A stretch of DNA of 64,000 bases from Favolaschia claudopus. Its lineage: Eukaryota; Basidiomycota; Agaricomycetes; Agaricales; Mycenaceae. The first letter of the stretch is position 1. Every line of letters begins with the position of its first letter. Of the stretch, positions 42,919 to 52,361 are shown in pieces. The notes below the pieces were generated by a model that did not search any database, was not told where the DNA came from, and saw only the letters and a program-made list of their open reading frames with translations. Position numbers and translations under genes: made by a program. The stretch lies in the NCBI GenBank assembly GCA_037176885.1, contig JAWWNJ010000116.1:124001-188000 (forward strand), read 5' to 3'.

Positions 42919-43094
42919 GTCCAACCACGGATACAAGGACATCTCAAAGTTGTCTCAAAGCATAGGCAAAGGGGGAAGAGAGGAGCAAGCATTCATTGAG
43001 CAACACAAAGTATATAGGTAGGCAGTATCTATCCATCCATCGGGCATGAGGTTGAAGCAAGGTTTCAGCGGAAGCATTTTCGGAACCGAGTTTG

Positions 43095-44399
43095 ACTAAA
43101 CGCTATCCCCCCAACACCTGTGCCCCCACGTGATCCTCGGATCTTCCGCATCAAAGATGATGACACGCTGTCAATCAGCTATGGCAACGAGAACTTAGTC
43201 GATTTCAAGTCGATTTTGAGCAATTTTGAGCGCCCGGCAAGCGCCCGGTGCCTTCGACGACACTGACCACGCTCTCTCTTGAATCCTACCTAGTAGACAC
43301 ATAGTGTGAATATTGATATTGCCTCCAGCACCTTGAATAGATAGCAATGCTGCCAAATAGTGAATAAGTATTAGTGATTGACACGTCGGGTCACCTAACG
43401 CGTCAAGTCACAGGCGTGACTCGACGCGTCTGCCTCCTTTTGCCCACCGTCAGACGTCCGTGGCATCCCATGCCCTCTCGTAGGTGTTCTTTCAGCATTT
43501 CGGTGACGCGTCGCGTGCTCATAATTAACCAGTGTATAGCAAACCTTCGCGCCTCGCACTTTGCCGAGGAAAATGCGCTCGGGAGCTTGAAATCACCCCG
43601 GAAAACTGGCAGGCCATCTTCGGCGCCAACGGCTTAGAAATCCTGAAGACATGCCGCACCTGTTTGGAGAAGAAGCAGAAACAAAAAGCCAATGCCGCGG
43701 CTGCGGCCGGAAATGAAAGAAAGAACGAGCGGGCAGATAACTCGGTTGATGCATCTGCCTTCATTGGACAACCTGCGGTACCAGCAGAAGATTTCTTTGT
43801 TGCGCTTCGCAATGCCGGAGATGTCCACAATCTCACGGCATACATAGACGTGTCAGGGCTGGCGCTGGAGGAAGACGAAGAATCACCAACCAAATGACAC
43901 CTACCCAGCGCGAGTCGGTGAGCATTTTGCACTTGAATATTCAACCAATTCTCAATTTATTTATTGCAGGCCAATCTCGAAGTCGCGCAAGACCCGTTAC
44001 CGACTATCCGTGTCGTTTTCAACAACCAACCTGTTCCCTCTGCACCTGCGCGCCCCCGAATCGTCATCAATCTCAACGGCCATAACGTCGGCAACAACAC
44101 TGACTCTCAGGCTGCCCTGGAAGAATTTGTGGACTCATTGAACGATGACGATGAAGAGTATTTGGACGACGCCGGTGCCGAAGACTTGGATTTGTCAGAC
44201 CGACCAGATGCTGCCCCGTCTTGGTTAGAGCCCGGAGACAAGACCACGGCGACGTGTTCGGTGCTCGCAAACGGACTTGAACTTGACCTGAACGATGGCG
44301 GGAAGGGGTTTGACACTGATTGACAGCGTGTCATCATCTTTGATGCGGAAGATCCGAGGATCACGCGGGGGCACAGGTGTTGGGGGGATAGCGTTTAGT
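43095..44399. mobile_element. 1.3-kb element with 84-bp terminal inverted repeats carrying a small gene
   Basis: Bases 43095-43178 and 44316-44399 are inverted copies with one mismatch in 84, starting ACTAAACGCTATCCCCCC. The near-perfect match implies recent movement or strong constraint. CCGAGTTT occurs at 43086-43093 and 44406-44413 and might be an 8-bp target duplication if the left end lost a few bases. Long TIRs of this size suit Mutator-like or similar elements, but the internal gene has no transposase catalytic domain. Confidence 0.88.
43470..44323 (+). CDS. Cysteine-motif acidic protein carried by the 84-bp-TIR element
   Basis: A first tiny exon (43470-43483, MPSR) spliced over a 56-base GT-AG intron to 43540 gives SKPSRLALCRGKCAREL, ENWQAIFGANGLEILKTCRT and CLEKKQKQK. 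Two C-x(2-3)-C pairs suggest a small zinc-binding unit. The next part has DASAFIGQPAVPAEDFFVAL and DVHNLTAYIDVSGLALEEDE. The frame then stops at about 43895; a further exon from 43970 (ANLEVAQDPLPTIRVVFNNQ ... DSLNDDDEEYLDDAGAEDLD) ends at 44321-44323, inside the right TIR. Joining the two requires a one-base change or another splice form. It resembles N-terminal segments of some mushroom transposase-like proteins, but I cannot name it. Confidence 0.55.
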
Positions 44400-44539
44400 C
44401 CCGGTCCGAGTTTCGCCCCAGTTCGAGGTCACATGACACTGACAGCTGGATAGAGGAAAGGCCCGCACAGTGCTTACAGCTGTGCTTACAAAGCACCCAG
44501 TCATTTTGTAAGCATCTGCATTTTGGAGCCTTATACCGA

Positions 44540-44580
44540 TGAATGGGGAAGCTTGCTTCCCCATAAAAAGAGCACAAAGA
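44540..44580. repeat. Palindrome ATGGGGAAGCTTGCTTCCCCAT
   Basis: A near-perfect palindrome followed by TATAAAA-like ATAAAAAGAGC. The core word recurs at about 26694 and 32257. The function is unknown. Confidence 0.5.
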
Positions 44581-44654
44581 ACACACAGTTGCAAGTAGAT
44601 TGTGCAAGGATTTCACCTGGATATTGAGCCCTCTAAGAAAAAATCAGACTGGGA

Positions 44655-44757
44655 GGTGAGCCTTAATTAACTTGCCCTTAATATTAAGGGGATCTTAAGA
44701 CTTAAGGGCTTAGCTTCAGATTTGACCCTTAATAACCCCTTAACATGCAACACTGCT
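44655..44757. repeat. TTAAGG-rich repeat ending GCAACACTGCTG, copy 1
   Basis: Dense TTAAGG/CCTTAA words end in AACATGCAACACTGCT. A related stretch in the same orientation lies at 47750-47830. It is probably one end of an inverted-repeat element. Confidence 0.5.
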
Positions 44758-44818
44758 GAGCGGTCCCTAGCACACGGTCCGCATTATTTTTCAACATTTA
44801 TCAAACTGTAGACAAAGC

Positions 44819-45088
44819 CTACATCTCGAAACAAGGAAACTGTGCATCATGATTGCTTAGCTCTCGCCTGCCGGACTTGCTCCGGGCAACAGCCTCCGCC
44901 CATGCACGATAGCCTTGTTCTTTCTCATCCATCCAACCAGGATCAGTAGGGTCGGCTGGTAGTGACCAGCCAAACACTGTGGCCTCGAGGGCGCCAATTC
45001 TTCCGGTTAGTTCTCTAATGACCTCCAGCAGACCATCTACTTGAAAGTCAATGTCTGGCCTCCCTTTTTTTTTTTTAACCGAATTCAA
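44819..45088 (-). CDS. 89-residue hypothetical protein
   Basis: It starts MNSVKKKKGRPDIDFQVDGL and contains a heptad-like stretch VIRELTGRIGALEATVFGW. The ATG lies in a T-run-rich context. It is perhaps the N-terminal coiled-coil bit of a retrotransposon Gag; unproven. Confidence 0.3.
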   Translation of the reverse strand: MNSVKKKKGRPDIDFQVDGLLEVIRELTGRIGALEATVFGWSLPADPTDPGWMDEKEQGYRAWAEAVARSKSGRRELSNHDAQFPCFEM

Positions 45089-45528
45089 AGCTCACCGGCT
45101 TGCTGCCGAGACCTTGACCGGGAGGCCCTTATCATTGCGGTACTTGGTCGTTCACAGGGGTGGCGATGTTTCCTTGAGAGCCAGTCTCAACTGACGCAGT
45201 TACGATGATGAAGATCCACCCACCGGCATTGTTCACAAGTGGCTCCTAAATCACACCTTGTTTTGCGATCTTTGCATCGTAAGCAGGCCTTCCAGGTCGT
45301 TGGTCGTTTTCATGGCAACCAGCTTAATGACATACCCTGTTTGGCGATAACGACCCCGTTAGTTTTGGCATTTATCCCAGAGAGATAGATTATAATGAGA
45401 CATTGGGACGTTAACATTATTTAATGTGTACCGGGCCCGACGCCGTTAATGCATATGATACATCCCGCTCATCTGCCTTCATTGACTCTTGGTTGACGAA
45501 TCGACATTGAATGGACAAATCATTCATT

Positions 45529-45928
45529 AGAGAGGTTGCGCAAAAGCCATACGAGCCATCTGGTGGCTTTTGGCGTGTGCGCAGCCGATGGCTCCAATGG
45601 CTGCTGATCTTGGGCATTCTGTTCACAACTACATCAAAACCATCTGTGCTTATCTAGATAAAGCCCGGTGATGAACTGCGGACCTTCATGACGGGCAATA
45701 CCCAGACAGTGAGGGAGAGACCACTCAAGCAGAGAAACTGTTGTTGATGCCATAAATTAACCGTGGATTCTGGTGATTTGGGGAAGCCCATGACAGCTAC
45801 TACACACTGTGCGGATATGTTGCATACAATATAGGTATGATGCTTAAACGTCCAAGAATTAGGAGCCATATGCTGCGCACACGCCCAAAGCCATCTGGTG
45901 GCTCGTATGGCTTTTGCGCAAACAGGTT
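45529..45928. mobile_element. ATT-flanked MITE, 400 bp
   Basis: The left end is AGAGAGGTTGCGCAAAAGCC; the right end is the inverse of AACCTGTTTGCGCAAAAGCC; about 45 bases inside each end are near-perfect inverted copies. ATT lies at 45526-45528 and 45929-45931. The TIRs are related to those at 31537, 36777 and 37183. Confidence 0.85.
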
Positions 45929-46077
45929 ATTGTCTTGAACCCATTGGCTACCAGCTCCCCCGTCAGCCTAGCGTTACGGCTGGTTCTGAATTGACGGTAA
46001 AACAGCTCTCAAATAGAGCTTATTTGCAACCGCTGAGAAGCAGATTTCCAAGTATAAAGCTAAGCGAGAATTGTGAC

Positions 46078-46113
46078 AGCTATCTACAAAACACTGGAGC
46101 GCTCCGAAAAAAA
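46078..46113. repeat. Outer inverted repeat, left arm
   Basis: AGCTATCTACAAAACACTGG through the following A run is found inverted at 47638-47673. The two arms bracket the CACTA-like element and may belong to an older element into which it inserted. Confidence 0.85.
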
Positions 46114-46225
46114 GTTCCCATTGATGCGATGACGTCAATTACCATATGAGGTAGGCACTGCCGGATCCATTGCGTCGACGGCTGGCGCGTCAGGGCGGGG
46201 CGACCTCAGCCTATGCAATTTCTTG

Positions 46226-47519
46226 CACTGTGAAAACATCGGCGCCTGATTTTCATGTACCTAGACAATGAATTAGTCATCTCATGGAAATGCCCATGAT
46301 TTTTGTGTTTCATGTATCCCAGAGTAATGAGGCCCCGTTCAACGAAATTCAGTGGATGCGCACCCCCTCGAAAAATCATGGACTTGGACATGAAAATCAC
46401 AGCGCCGTCCAGGGCAAAAAAAGGGGCGCTCAATTCTCAGCTCGTCAGCTCGTCTCATCCAGAAAATAATTAATTCCCTGATGAGCTGATGAGACGGTGA
46501 TCCCACTCCGCCTCTCGCTCCACTCCTCGTCATATTTTGATCAATCCATCAGCAAATTAATTATTTTCTGTACGAGACGAGCTGACGAGCTGAGAATTGA
46601 GCGCCCCTAAAAGCACAAAAACGTCCAAGTCCAAATGCCGAGTTGCCGGACAGTGACGTCAGAGCTCCACATCGCTCTCACACTCTCTTACCACCACCAC
46701 CACCACCACCATCTCGCCAACTCGTCGTCGCCATCGCTGTCGCCGTCGCCGTCGCTGTCACCGCCCCCGCTCTATCCCTCCCTCTCTTGCTAGAGTCAAC
46801 ACTGACGTAGCAGATCCCGCCAGCAACAACGCCCGCACAAGTTGGTTAGACATGCGGAGGATACGGGGTAGTCTGCATGCGAGGGGTGGGCTGTATTTGG
46901 GAACCGTGGCACGTCAACAAAGTGGATGGTCTTCAAACTTGCACTGACTGCCTGTCGTGATCTCAGGCACTTGTCGCGAGAGCTACAACGATTCCAGCAA
47001 TGAAGATCAACACGATGATAGGACAGTATGACGAGACGGATGGCCAGGAGCGGGCGTCATTGGTGTGTCGATGTGTATTGATTTATGTCTATATCTTCAC
47101 TGACACCATCTAGTCGCAGGACGTTAGCTCTCTCTCTTTCTTTCCGGTCTGATGGGCGAGAAGTGTCGCCGTTGAGCGCCGAGCAAGGGTGTCGAGTGCA
47201 ATCTGAATCGTAGCTGCCGTGCTGTACCATTTGTACCTATATAGTCTCAATATCATATATTTTTCCTATAAATTTAATTCGCCCTCCCTCGATTTTAATG
47301 TACGATGCCCATGATTTGAGACGGTGCTCTGAACTTTTAAATGATTTTCATGTACTGAGCACATTAAAATGGCACATGAAAACGTCAAAAAAGCATATGA
47401 TTTTGTTTGAGCGCCAGGTACATGAAAATCCGGGGACGACGACTGATTTTCAGAGTGTGGGTACATGAAAATTGGGGTACCAAGGTACATGATTTTCATG
47501 TGCCCGCATCTTCACAGTG
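46226..47519. mobile_element. CACTA-like non-autonomous element with subterminal repeats
   Basis: The ends are CACTGTGAAAACATC and the inverse of CACTGTGAAGATGC; TTG flanks both sides (46223-46225 and 47520-47522), a 3-bp duplication as in the CACTA superfamily. TACATGAAAATC and its reverse recur about ten times within 200-250 bases of either end, as expected for transposase-binding subterminal repeats. The centre is filled by a MITE and (CAC)n/(GTCGCC)n-rich sequence; no transposase is present. A Plavaka-type transposase gene lies 5 kb downstream. Confidence 0.8.
46422..46608. mobile_element. MITE nested in the CACTA-like element
   Basis: Inverted ends of about 50 bases, starting AGGGGCGCTCAATTCTCAGC; 187 bases long. 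The flanks are A-rich on both sides, so the target duplication is not resolvable. Confidence 0.88.
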
Positions 47520-47637
47520 TTGATTGGACATCCCGTTGGCGGCGTTCCAGGAGCAGTGACGAAAGGGCGAGTGTCGTTGGAGAGAGTGGAGCGGGCTGGC
47601 CGAATTAAGCAGGAGCTGTCAAAACCGTTGTGTGAAT

Positions 47638-47673
47638 TTTTTTTCGGAGCGCTCCAGTGTTTTGTAGATAGCT
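47638..47673. repeat. Outer inverted repeat, right arm
   Basis: Inverse of 46078-46113. It ends GTAGATAGCT. Confidence 0.85.
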
Positions 47674-47749
47674 GGAAAATTAGAGTGTATTTGCAGCTCT
47701 TTTTCCGCGAGATCTCAAAAAATGATAAGCGGCCTTCACAAATTTTGTC

Positions 47750-47830
47750 CCGATATTAAGACCTTACCTTAATAAGGGTTAAGTGCTTATTAAGGCTAAG
47801 CCCTTAAGCCCTTAACTGCAACACTGCTCG
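47750..47830. repeat. TTAAGG-rich repeat ending GCAACACTGCT, copy 2
   Basis: Same orientation and terminal word as 44655-44757. Confidence 0.5.
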
Positions 47831-47970
47831 CTCGCCCGCTTGTCCTCGACGCCACAAAACACAACAACGTATACTTACACTCCCTCTACTACCATGCTGT
47901 GGCATGCTCTCCGCGTTGCAACGACTCTTCGGCGCTGTACTCGCCGTTAAGACCGATTTCGTCGTCGAAG

Positions 47971-48407
47971 CTAGTCCTCTCTGTCAGCTGTGTGGTCTCG
48001 CATGATCTCAGGCTGACTCTCAAGCGGTTGGGTAGATGGCGAGCCAAGAACTCTCTGGTCTGCGACGGAATTCATGAGCAACATGAAGACATCAAAGCGT
48101 TACACCACATACCTGCAAGACTTGGATGCAGACTTGGATTCCCTTGATCTTCGAGTCGCGGCTTCTTCGGCGGCGGTTCAGGTGAACGAGACAAGGAACG
48201 GCGTAGATCCGGAGACGAGGTATCATTCTCTTCACCACCAGATCCGTTACTATCCTGTCCAGACCCAGAACCAGCAGCCTGACCAGCGGCCGTGGACTCT
48301 AGCAGATGCACATGCTGTAGTTGGTTGCGTGATTCCGAATTTAGATAGTACGTTGATTTGCTGGTACTCTTGCCATGACATTTGTTGCAGTTGCAAGAGT
48401 AACTCAT
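47971..48407 (-). CDS. N-terminal fragment of a Plavaka-type transposase
   Basis: Exon 1 (48407-48113) starts MSYSCNCNKCHGKSTSKSTY, a short Cys-rich finger of the kind that opens mushroom Plavaka (CACTA) transposases, and continues with an acidic, Ser/Gly-rich linker and PEPPPKKPRLEDQG. A GT-AG intron leads to exon 2 (48059-47971), which soon stops. None of the later transposase regions follow, so the gene is cut. Its ATG faces the plus-strand gene at 48488 across 80 bases, so the two share a divergent promoter region that contains GACGCGTC and GGTCACGAGCGTGAC. Confidence 0.55.
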
Positions 48408-48487
48408 TTGGAGACTAGGGTAGAGATCGACGCGTCGAAAGACGTGTAATTGGAAGCAGACGCGACAAGTAACGCCAGGTCACGAGC

Positions 48488-50560
48488 GTGACATCACCGT
48501 GTCACTCTCCTCCTCCTGCACCACGCTCGTCGTCAACGGTGTTCTCTGGTCTTGTGGCAACTTCTTTGCATGCTTTGACAACGTTCTCCGACTTCCAGCT
48601 GCCTGAAGACTTCTCTCAGCTCTCTCAGCATTCTCAGCAACCTCTATGTACATCAGGATTCACTCAGTCTTTGCCTTCGAATTCAGCACTTTGGATGTCA
48701 CCTATGGAAGATACCGCCCTCTCTGCACGCTCAAGGGCCTCTAGCACGACCTCTACTCTCAAATCTACGCCTGGAAATTCCCCTATACTCCTTCAAGTAC
48801 TTGGTCAGTAACTCAAAGTTGGCGCCCCTGCTTACTTACGATCTCCCAGCATCAATTACTGCGCCCAGCACCGAATATTCTTGCGTTAGCTTCAGGAGAA
48901 GGCCTTCTACGTCTGGTAACCAAGTCTACATCGGCCTCTTGATGGAAAGAAACATATTTAAAGGCCAATTGGCCGAGTCTCGGTGTGTCAATTAACCTCT
49001 TTGGTTTGCGCTCTCCAGCTCATAACTGCTGCTCTCAGCGATAATTATCAGAAGCTCCTCGATCAGATACCGTCACTACGCACTGGGGAAGACAGCTCCG
49101 GACTGGCGACGTCGTCTCTACCTTCCAACGCCTCGACACTCAAGCTGCACGACACTGCCGACTTTCCTCAAGTAAAATGGTAGACCCAGGAAGACTACGA
49201 TGCCGCCTCTTCCGACATGTCGACTATCGATCCTGAAGACGGTGAAGATGACGAGAAAACTGGCTCTCGAAAGTACAAAGGTTATCCATGGGTCGAAAAC
49301 AAAGACGGCATCCCTCTCGACAAGAAGAAATCCAGGGCATTAGCGGCGCACCTGCGAATGGCTCTCAACCTTGTCGGTAATAAACAGCGTGCCCCCTTTC
49401 AATGGACCGACGCCGACCTGGAAGTCGTCAAGTACGTACGTACCGAGATGTATACAGCGTATCCCGACCTCCGACTCTGTCGCCACAACTGGAAGCTAAA
49501 CGCAATCATGACACTAGTCTACCCCTCATGGAAACGGAACTGGGTTCAAGGTGGCGGCCATGTCCTCAAGGGAGAAGGGCGGGAGTCCCAGTCGTCGGGA
49601 AAGGGTAAAAAGCGCAAAAGAGACCTGAAGGCTGAAGATTCCAGTGTCCAACTCCTGATGTCGACTCAGCAACCCCCACGGCTGGTTCTGCGATCTCCAA
49701 TCCCTCCTCCACCGTCTCCTCATCCACTAGCACCCCATCCGCTGCCCCATCGGCACCTAACCCTGTATCATCATCGATGCCAATTATTTCTTCATGAACA
49801 GCCACCCTCTCTGGAGCCTCTGCCGAGCCAACATCTAATCTGGATTCGCCTTCCGGAGGCCTAGCACCGCCCGCATCAGATACTCTTGACCGATACAACC
49901 AATACGCCGCGCCCCGTTGAAACAACATTAGTGGCCAAGCCGGCGCCGAAACCTGCATTCAAAGTATGTGCCCTGCAGCCCATGCAAGCAGCTACTAACA
50001 ATCCATTCTTTGATCCCCAGAGCGCAAATCTGTTTGGTTTGTGAGCCTTGCATCTCGTTACATTGCGAAAGGTTCTGATTCATTTCAGTGGCCCTCCTCG
50101 GCCGTCTCGCATTCCAGCATCAAGCTCAAAATTAGACTCGTTAGCAGCGCTCGCAACCACTGCAGCACCAGCGACGGCTGCAGCGACACAAATACCCGAG
50201 AACGCACAGAACTCCCAAGGTACGCGACACCTCTTAAGTCACTATATTCACAAGCTTTGCAGGTGCCGGCGGATCTTCCTCGGCGACACCCTCAGACGCA
50301 TCCAACAAGGAGAAGGCAGCGAAGCGGACGAAAAACCCGGACGCTCTTCTCAAAGCAAACCAGGCCAACTCCGCGAGGTCTTTACGATGTTCCCTCCTTG
50401 TCGCTGTATAGTATGCTAACATGCTTTCCCAGGAATCTGTGCATACAAAACTACTTGGCAGCTCGACACGGGCAAAAATTGACAGCGCGTGAGTTTGAAG
50501 AGTACTGGGAGGGGTTGACCGCATACTTCCTCGCGCTGAGCGTAGAAATGTTTACAATCA
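48488..50560 (+). pseudogene. Multi-exon gene of an unnamed mushroom element-associated family, with an in-frame stop
   Basis: A Ser/Thr/Pro-rich N-terminus is followed by TQEDYDAASSDMSTIDPEDG, KYKGYPWVENKDGIPLDKKK, a globular part (RALAAHLRMALNLVGNKQRA, ADLEVVKYVRTEMYTAYPDL, CRHNWKLNAIMTLVYPSWKR) and a basic KGKKRKRD patch. After a Pro-rich stretch, exons give GAGGSSSATPSDASNKEKAA and NLCIQNYLAARHGQKLTARE followed by FEEYWEGLTAYF. The pattern of the globular part recalls proteins I have seen repeatedly in Agaricomycete genomes beside DNA transposons; no function is established that I can state. A TAG at 49181-49183 interrupts the frame just before TQEDYD. The exon structure after 49864 is partly inferred. 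Confidence 0.5.
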
Positions 50561-50821
50561 GCAGATCTGTCCTTCTTGAGTGCGAGCGCCGTAAGACTCT
50601 CTTCATTCATCCACACAAATCCCTCGTTGTCTTTAGAGGTACGAATGACCATCTCCTGCTGTAGTGGGGGCGTGTCTGTACCCTGGGAATGGGTAGCAGC
50701 AGCAGCCCGTTGAGTGCGGCTCCCTGCTGCGCCTGAAATCACCAGTCCAGATGCAATGATGGTGCAACACAAAAACCTACGGCGCTGACGACTCGGAACT
50801 GGGGCTTGCTGCCTTCCCCGC

Positions 50822-51725
50822 ATAGCCTGTCGAGAAGGTGGTTAAGTAACCCGTTGAGGAGCCGGTTGCGCAGCTGATCGCAACGGACTAGGGCTACCGT
50901 CTTCGTCGGAATCACTGCCAGTGTCGTTAAGCGAATAAATTTCGTCCGGATTTTCAGCGTCCTCGTCTGGAACCGGCAGAGCACGTCGACGGGATCGGAT
51001 AACTACCGGAAGCTACGATTCTGGCGCATGCGCAAGCGGAACAAAATTACGCCTCCGAGGACCGGGACTAGCCATAGCTGTATCTTGTGCGAGGAGACGT
51101 GCCAATTGGTTTGCAGCATGGTGAGCGCGATTCGGAGACCTAGATTCATCCGAGTCATCGCCACCCTGTAGCCAATATAAGTTTCTTGCTCGTGCGATGT
51201 GCAAAAAATTGAAAATACGTACAGTATCGGCCCGGGCTGCACCTGAGGTTCACAATCAATCAAGTAATTCAGCACTCAATGGACGGAAACCAACCTGATC
51301 GAGACCCGGACGGTTGGATGGCCTGTGAAGACCCTGTCCCTGTGCATTGTATCTCAGCGGAAAAGTAAAAGACTTTGACAGAAACCAACCTTCTCTAGAA
51401 CCCGATGCTCGAGGCGGCGCGTACGAAACTGGAAAGCTTGTAGTACCCGCAGGTAGGGCTACTATTATTTCGAGAAATTAGCACCGTTTGATCATTGAAA
51501 AATAATTGTAAGATACAAACATGAGAGAGGTGCGAATCCTCGCGCTTCTTGGTCACTAACAGCACGCGAAGTAGTTCGACCACGAGTGGACCTGGACGGG
51601 GCTGCCGTCGGGGCAGCCGCAGTTTGACTGCTTGAGCGTGTTGTTCGGCCAGCAGGTTGATCATCTTGTGAAGCAGCTGCCGGCGCTGGATTTGTGTTTT
51701 GATTACGGGTGCTTCGGGAACGCAT
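50822..51725 (-). CDS. Low-complexity Arg/Ser/Thr/Ala-rich hypothetical protein
   Basis: It starts MRSRSTRNQNTNPAPAAASQ and contains RTTRSSSQTAAAPTAAPSRS. Short exons downstream on the same strand read GLHRPSNRPGLDQ and GGDDSDESRSPNRAHHAANQ, followed by acidic text (YSLNDTGSDSDEDGSPS). Such disordered stretches often precede the transposase in mushroom DNA elements, and the Plavaka transposase lies 600 bases beyond on the same strand but upstream, so they are not one gene. Exon joins are tentative. Confidence 0.35.
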
Positions 51726-51769
51726 TTAAATATCGCAAGGAACTACAGGAATACGTTCAGCAAGTCTCC

Positions 51770-52190
51770 TTTTAAGCAAGACCCCAGGTACTAAAAAAAT
51801 GAGTTCATGGGTCAAGTCGAAGCCGTTTTCCCAAAAGCTGCTTCGCTTGTGAAGCGGCCAAACAAATGTAGCGACGGAAATGAAACGAAAGGGGGCAAAT
51901 TGACCACTCACAATACATGATCATTCATTTGTCCCTTCAACGTCGCAAGACATGTTCAACAAGGAGACATCTGTTCAGGTTTGAATAATTGCGCGGATGA
52001 ATTTGAAGCCATTTTCGCAAACCCTGCTTCGTTTGAGAATCTATGCACCAAAGATAGAACCAGAAATTAAAGGAAGGTCAAGAATTGACCACTTACATCT
52101 ACTGATCATTCAATCTTTTCAATACTGTCCGAAACAACCAATAAGACACAAGTTGTGGGAGAAGAACTTGTCCAAAATGACGAGACTCAC
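51770..52190. repeat. Diverged tandem duplication of about 210 bases
   Basis: GAAGCCGTTTTCCCAAAAGC with CTGCTTCG, and the later TTGACCACTCAC ... TGATCATTCA, recur in the same order as GAAGCCATTTTCGCAAACCC with CTGCTTCG, and TTGACCACTTAC ... TGATCATTCA. It is noncoding. Confidence 0.6.
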
Positions 52191-52361
52191 AAGAACTGAG
52201 CTCAACTCTGTCGCAAATTTATTTATTTTGTTATCGTGCCCGACCACCCGACCATGCCCGATAATACCCCGACAGGGCCCGACCGGGATGCTATCGGGGT
52301 GCGGTCAGGTAACATAAGCCCACCCGCCACAAAGTGGTCGACAAAGCAATGGTTAAGATTT

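Noticed and set aside
43086..44413. CCGAGTTT as a firm 8-bp target duplication of the 84-bp-TIR element
   Set aside because: The distances from the two TIR ends differ by about five bases, so it is mentioned only as a possibility.
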